From the NCBI GenBank assembly GCA_023512835.1, contig CM042088.1, forward strand, positions 36,473,664-36,537,663: a stretch of DNA of 64,000 bases, in the 5' to 3' direction. Every line of letters starts with the position of its first letter. The stretch's first letter is position 1. The translations under genes were made by a program, and so were the position numbers. Positions 59,958 to 64,000 of this stretch are shown piece after piece. This stretch comes from Taxillus chinensis. Lineage: Eukaryota > Streptophyta > Magnoliopsida > Santalales > Loranthaceae. Under the pieces are notes generated by a model, which searched no databases, had not been told where the DNA came from, and worked only from the letters and a program-made list of their open reading frames with translations.

Positions 59958-62268
59958 TTAATCAAGCACGTAGATTCGAGAGGCAACATCTTGAACCAAC
60001 CAATCAAATCCTTCGAGTAGCCCGACGCCGGTGTACGCACTACAGCCCACAATTTCCCAGTGCCTGGTTTTGTCCATTGCTTCCAAGTTCAGTGCCTGTG
60101 TACGAACAAAAGGCGAATCAACTAGTAAAACCGACAGTAGTCAAAATGTGTTAACGCAATCCACAACAGAAATGAACCGCAAGGTCAATGCAAACAAGGT
60201 TACAGGACATGTGAATCTAAAACATCATAAATGCCATTCACAGTATTGCTGCCAAATCCATGAATGACTTGCTTGTTTCCATTTATCCACATAAAATGTC
60301 AAATAGATGAAATTTAACATCATAAAACTGTTCACAGTTTTATTACCACTTTCATAAATAACTATCTTGTTTCAGCATATCCGCAGAAAATTCCATCTTT
60401 GCTCACATTCTGTGTGGTTAAGATTGAGAAAAAAGGCAAGAACTAATTAGTTCCAACACAATTGTTCCATAAAAAATCTCTGCTCTCAACGCAATCTTAA
60501 ATAATCTCTTCCCTAGAAATTGCTCAAAGAAATATGTTCGGATGCAAGTCCATCAACAATTTTCTCTTGAAGAATTCTCACACCGGGTTCAATTCTAACA
60601 ATCTAAAGAAAAGTAAACACCGTTTTACTGGTGTATGCACAAAGGATGCCACATAAAGTGGCAAATTGTCCACCAGTTTCTTTCAAATAAGCATGGACAC
60701 ATCGAAAATGAAAATCCAAAAAATGGATGAAATGTGGACAGCTTATATCTTAAAAAAGGAGATCTACAGAATAAATAAAATTTTATTTTCCCAGTTTTGG
60801 ATTTGTTCTGTTTCCACATTTGCGTGAGGATATGATTAGACTTACCGAAGGATTAAATGCAGGTTTTGAACAGGCTATCCAAACCTATGCAATTCACGTT
60901 ATTTCTCTCACCTATCAAAAGATTCCGAGGCCAGTGCTTGCTGAGGTATGCATCCAATATTACGTACTAGTTAGCATTGTCCAGATATGTATTGATTTAG
61001 CAACCCTGAGTAGCTTGTTCAAGGACTAAAGAATGAAAAATCCCCTAATGTGACTGTAAACTTCTACTGCCGATAAAATCCATGGTCTTTGCAGGCTATC
61101 AACATCGAAGGCCTGGCCCTGGACAAGTTCCTCGAGCACCAGGTTGCCAGCTACGGTTGGGCTCTTGAAAAGGGTCAAGGAAGGAACCAACTTATCAGTC
61201 TACCTCGCAGTGAGTTTAACAACCCTGAGCTGAAGAAAAACAGCGCTGAGGCTATCCCATTGGAGCATGTTACTCGCATCTTCCCCATTCTTGGCTGATT
61301 CGTGGTGGAGAGCACGGAGATTCAATTTTGTTGGAGCCATTGTTTTCGACATAAACTTGCAATTGTAAGCCTCTAGATCCTTTACAACGCCCCCTACGCG
61401 TAATGCTCCTCAAGGAGGATTGACAAGAAAACGGAATAAACGAAAACTTGTTAGCAATGACACTTCAAAATTCTGCTACCCCTTATGAGTCAATTGATCG
61501 GTAGTAGCTTTAAAGTATAATATTATAATATGTTTGATGTTTATTTTTTAAAAAATTAATTGAAGATAAGAAATTTCTATCTTTCATGCGCAGGCCAAAA
61601 TTCTGTTCAATTGAATTTCTATTTCATTAATTTGATGAATGGAAGAATTGGTATGGTTTGATGATCAATTTTTCATCCGGGGTGATGAAGCATAACCGTT
61701 TGGCAAAAGTGCCCCGCGATACGAAATCATGCATGGGAAAACTATCCATCCATGGTTAGGCATGAACAAAAGGCCAAGCCAGGAAAATTTTCCGGTAGAG
61801 CATTTTTAGTCCACCAGCTAAATACTAGTATTTCATGTATTTTTTTCTAAATCATATTTTTTGAAGATCTACACTTTCATATTTATTCTTTCAAAATTCC
61901 TAATTTCTCTTGAAGAATTCTCACACCGGGTTCAATTCTAACAATCTAAAGAAAAGTAAACACCGTTTTACCAGTGTATGCACAAAGGATGCCACATAAA
62001 GTGGCAAATTGTCCACCAGTTTCTTTCAAATAAGCATGGACACATCGAAAATGAAAATCCAAAAAATGCATGAAATGTGGACAGCTTATATCTTAAAAAA
62101 GGAGATCTATGACCTAGTAATCTGCGCATGGAAGAATGGAATCAATAATTGCTAAAAGAAAAAGATAATCTTAGACAAAAACCTTACTTTGGCTATCTCA
62201 TCTGGTGTAAGAGCACCCTTAATGTCCTGCTTATTTGCTAGTATCAGTAAAGATGCTCCTGATAGCCT
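59958..62268 (-). CDS. ARL2: ARL2/TITAN5-like small GTPase, C-terminal exons only
   Basis: ARL2-type GTPases act with tubulin cofactors in microtubule assembly; the Arabidopsis member TITAN5 is needed for seed development. Two exons are present: 62268-62188 (RLSGASLLILANKQDIKGAL then TPDEIAK) and 60095-59958 (ALNLEAMDKTRHWEIVGCSA then YTGVGLLEGFDWLVQDVASR, IYVLD, TAA). They contain the G4 motif NKQD and G5 CSA. The 72 residues match the C-terminal part of the family with normal length and end. The 5' exons with P-loop and switch regions should lie beyond 64000. The 2.1 kb intron between the exons contains the eIF3k fragment. Confidence 0.9.
60561..60766. repeat. 206-bp direct repeat, left copy
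   Basis: Starts TTTCTCTTGAAGAATTCTCA and ends AAAAAAGGAGATCTA. Differs from 61904-62109 at three positions by eye. It lies inside the ARL2 intron, to the left of the eIF3k fragment. Confidence 0.97.
60863..61298 (+). pseudogene. TIF3K1: Truncated eIF3 subunit k, last two exons
   Basis: Exons 60863-60945 and 61095-61298, separated by a 149-bp GT-AG intron. The first gives FEQAIQTYAIHVISLTYQKI then PRPVLAE; the second gives AINIEGLALDKFLEHQVASY, GWALEKGQGRNQLISLPRSE and AEAIPLEHVTRIFPILG plus TGA. This is the C-terminal winged-helix/PCI end of eIF3k. The N-terminal two thirds are absent; upstream of the AAATGCAG acceptor only non-eIF3k sequence follows. The retained intron shows a DNA-level copy, not a processed transcript. 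Frames and splice sites are undamaged, so it is young or conserved. It lies antisense to ARL2. Confidence 0.85.
61904..62109. repeat. 206-bp direct repeat, right copy
   Basis: Right partner of 60561-60766, ending 78 bp from the 3' border of the ARL2 exon at 62188. The 1,137 bp between the copies contain the eIF3k fragment and its 3' flank. Confidence 0.97.
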
Positions 62269-62392
62269 CTGCAATTGCAAAACAGAAGTAAGCTTTTCCT
62301 GATATATTGAGTTAAAAGACTGCAAGCCAGGAGAACAAAGGTGAAGACAATACGGTACAGATCGTAGGTCATATGGCAACGGACACCTCACT

Positions 62393-63050
62393 ACAGTTGA
62401 GGCGAACGTCTCAATGGAGAATGTCAAAATAAATAAATAAAATGAAATTAAAATTAAGCAAAATTAATTTTAACTACATAAAATAAAAAATCATATTAAA
62501 AATTAAATAAAAAAACCGCCTCAATCACCATTCTTAAAAAATAAACATAATTAAAAAACACAAACTTTCAAAGAATAAACATTGACAACTAAAAAAACAC
62601 ATATATATATACATTAAAAAGAATTCAAATTTAAACAAATTCTATTCCAAATATATATAAAATTCACGACTTACACACTCAGATGATGTTCATGGCAGTG
62701 TACACACAAATAACACACACACAGAGGTGACGTTCATGACGACACAAGAGATAACTTGCACACACAGGTGACAACGACACAGTAATGATGACGAGACCAC
62801 GGAAACTTGCGAGAGGGCTAATAACAAGTTAATCGTCAATCAATTGAAGTTTCATGTTGGCCGCCTCAGCCTATATTTGAGCTGAGGCGGACGAACGAAT
62901 GCTGAGGCAGCCAAATAGATCCATTCAGGGCAGGCATTGGCAGAGTGGCACCTTGGGGCACTCATACCGGTATGGATATCCTCCGAGGCAGCTGAGGCGC
63001 CACTTCAAGCAACACCTCAACCCGTGTTTTCGAACGTTGAGGAGAACAAT
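62393..63050. repeat. GAGGC-rich repeat region with perfect hairpin
   Basis: TTGAGGCG, CCGCCTCA and CTGAGGC words recur from 62395 to 63040. CCGCCTCAGC at 62861-62870 and GCTGAGGCGG at 62881-62890 form a perfect 10-bp inverted repeat with a 10-nt loop. It lies upstream of the ARL2 exon, presumably intronic. The element class was not determined. Confidence 0.6.
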
Positions 63051-63469
63051 AGATAAACTTCCAAACTATAATTGTCTGATCATTTAGTTTGGCCATTATA
63101 AGCAAGCCTTGACAAAAAAAAAAAAAACAACAAGGGTCTACAAGGATGAAGTTAATGAACAATAAACTAGGCTTCTCAAATTAAGCAGCAATTTTCCCAT
63201 CCACGCCACCTTCAAGGCATTAGATCTACAATTCCACACTTTTTAATACAAAATACTATGCAGGGTAACAATAAAATCAGTTTTTTAGGACTAAAGCAGT
63301 TGAGGCTGGAACAAGGAAAAAAAGTAAACAAAAAGAAGTAATAACTACAAAAATAACATACATTCCTTTTGGAGATCTGAGAAAGACAAACCAACAAAGA
63401 AGCAAATGAACAATCTGTCCCACTGCTCATTAATAAAGTTTATCAAATAGATCGCAGCAATTTTTGGGT

Positions 63470-64000
63470 GTGTCACTTTGGGTGGACATTCAAGACCTCA
63501 AGGCATCTTATGCAGTAGGGTTATGGAAAAGGCTGGGTGCAGGGCGGAATGACTTCCTCCAGCATGTAGAATAGAAGCCGGGAGTTCATGACACTCTCTT
63601 TCTGGAACAATGTGTGGTGCAGGGGAGCATTGAGATGTCTCTTTCTCTTGTTGTGCCCAAGATTGGAGGGAGTGAAGGAATTCCTATCATTCTTTGAGAT
63701 CTTGTATAACGTTGAGATGGACGGGTGGCCTGACTAAGTTAGGTGGCGGGGCAGCAAAGCCAAGACTTTCTTCGTGTGACATTTGTTCCTGGTTAGCATG
63801 CTCAGAGGGTCCTGGCCAGTGGTAGCGAGCAGTGTTGGAAGGTTATTTGGGCAGTTAAAATACCTACCAGGACGGCTTTTTTGTTTGGAAGGCCACTTGG
63901 GGTAAGAACCTTACCCTAGAGCCTAGGCCAGTTACAACAATGGGGCTTCCCTGTGGTTAGTAGCTAGGTGACTCACCTCTAGGGTTTTGTGTGTCAGTGA
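63470..64000 (+). mobile_element. LINE ORF2 C-terminal remnant
   Basis: Broken plus frames give FWNNVWCRGALR (family FWxDxWCG) near 63600-63630 and VIWAVKIPTRTAFLFGRPLG near 63840-63900 (family IWKxxVPxRVAFFxWxAxLG), followed by VRTLP. This is the region after the LINE reverse transcriptase. It runs off the window and probably lies in a further ARL2 intron, antisense. Confidence 0.6.

Noticed and set aside
60820..60862. Alternative start giving a fused MREDMIRLTEG-eIF3k protein
   Set aside because: The segment is best read as intron ending in the acceptor AAATGCAG; the extra residues do not resemble eIF3k.
63181..63240. Further ARL2 exon on the minus strand
   Set aside because: The translated frames do not match the switch or alpha-helical segments expected before RLSGASLL.

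Overview
This 64 kb window is nuclear DNA of a flowering plant, probably a eudicot. The background is AT-rich and the genes are split by introns. The genes are plant families: a chromomethylase, a subclass II SnRK2 kinase, a plant Maf-like pyrophosphatase and an ARL2-type small GTPase. Copia, Ty3/gypsy, LINE, SINE, hAT-like and Harbinger/Tourist-like elements fill most of the remaining space. No prokaryotic, organellar or viral genome is apparent.

Layout: (1) 1-6.2 kb holds decayed LINE and LTR-retroelement remnants and a hAT-like element with a perfect 8-bp target duplication. (2) 6.2-31.1 kb, plus strand, holds the 3' part of a chromomethylase (CMT) gene. Twelve exons join in frame from the chromodomain to the stop codon (436 codons plus stop). 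Two introns are very large (6.7 kb and 14.9 kb) and filled with nested retroelements. The BAH domain and methyltransferase motif I were not found upstream. (3) 33.7-36.1 kb, plus, is a two-exon gene for a small, probably plastid-targeted protein with a CHORD-like Cys/His pattern and a tRNA-derived SINE in its intron. (4) 41.8-48.9 kb, plus, is a complete nine-exon SnRK2 kinase gene (345 aa) with a Copia element in one intron. (5) 51.5-53.2 kb has two non-autonomous DNA transposons carrying GC-rich cargo. (6) 53.6-56.8 kb, minus, is a complete nine-exon Maf-family gene (201 aa). (7) 60.0-62.3 kb, minus, holds the last two exons of an ARL2/TITAN5-like GTPase. Their shared intron contains, on the opposite strand, a C-terminal fragment of eIF3 subunit k bracketed by a 206-bp direct repeat. 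(8) The right edge is LINE remnant.

The genes look like independent housekeeping or signalling genes. The most thought-provoking arrangement is a DNA methyltransferase gene of a family that silences transposons whose own transcription unit is mostly transposon, including a chromovirus integrase with its own chromodomain. Other unusual points are two GC-AG introns in different genes, a duplicated splice donor in the kinase gene, and the boxed eIF3k fragment. I found no clearly new multi-gene system. All exon joins were made by eye from splice signals, reading frame and remembered family sequence, without alignments or transcripts.
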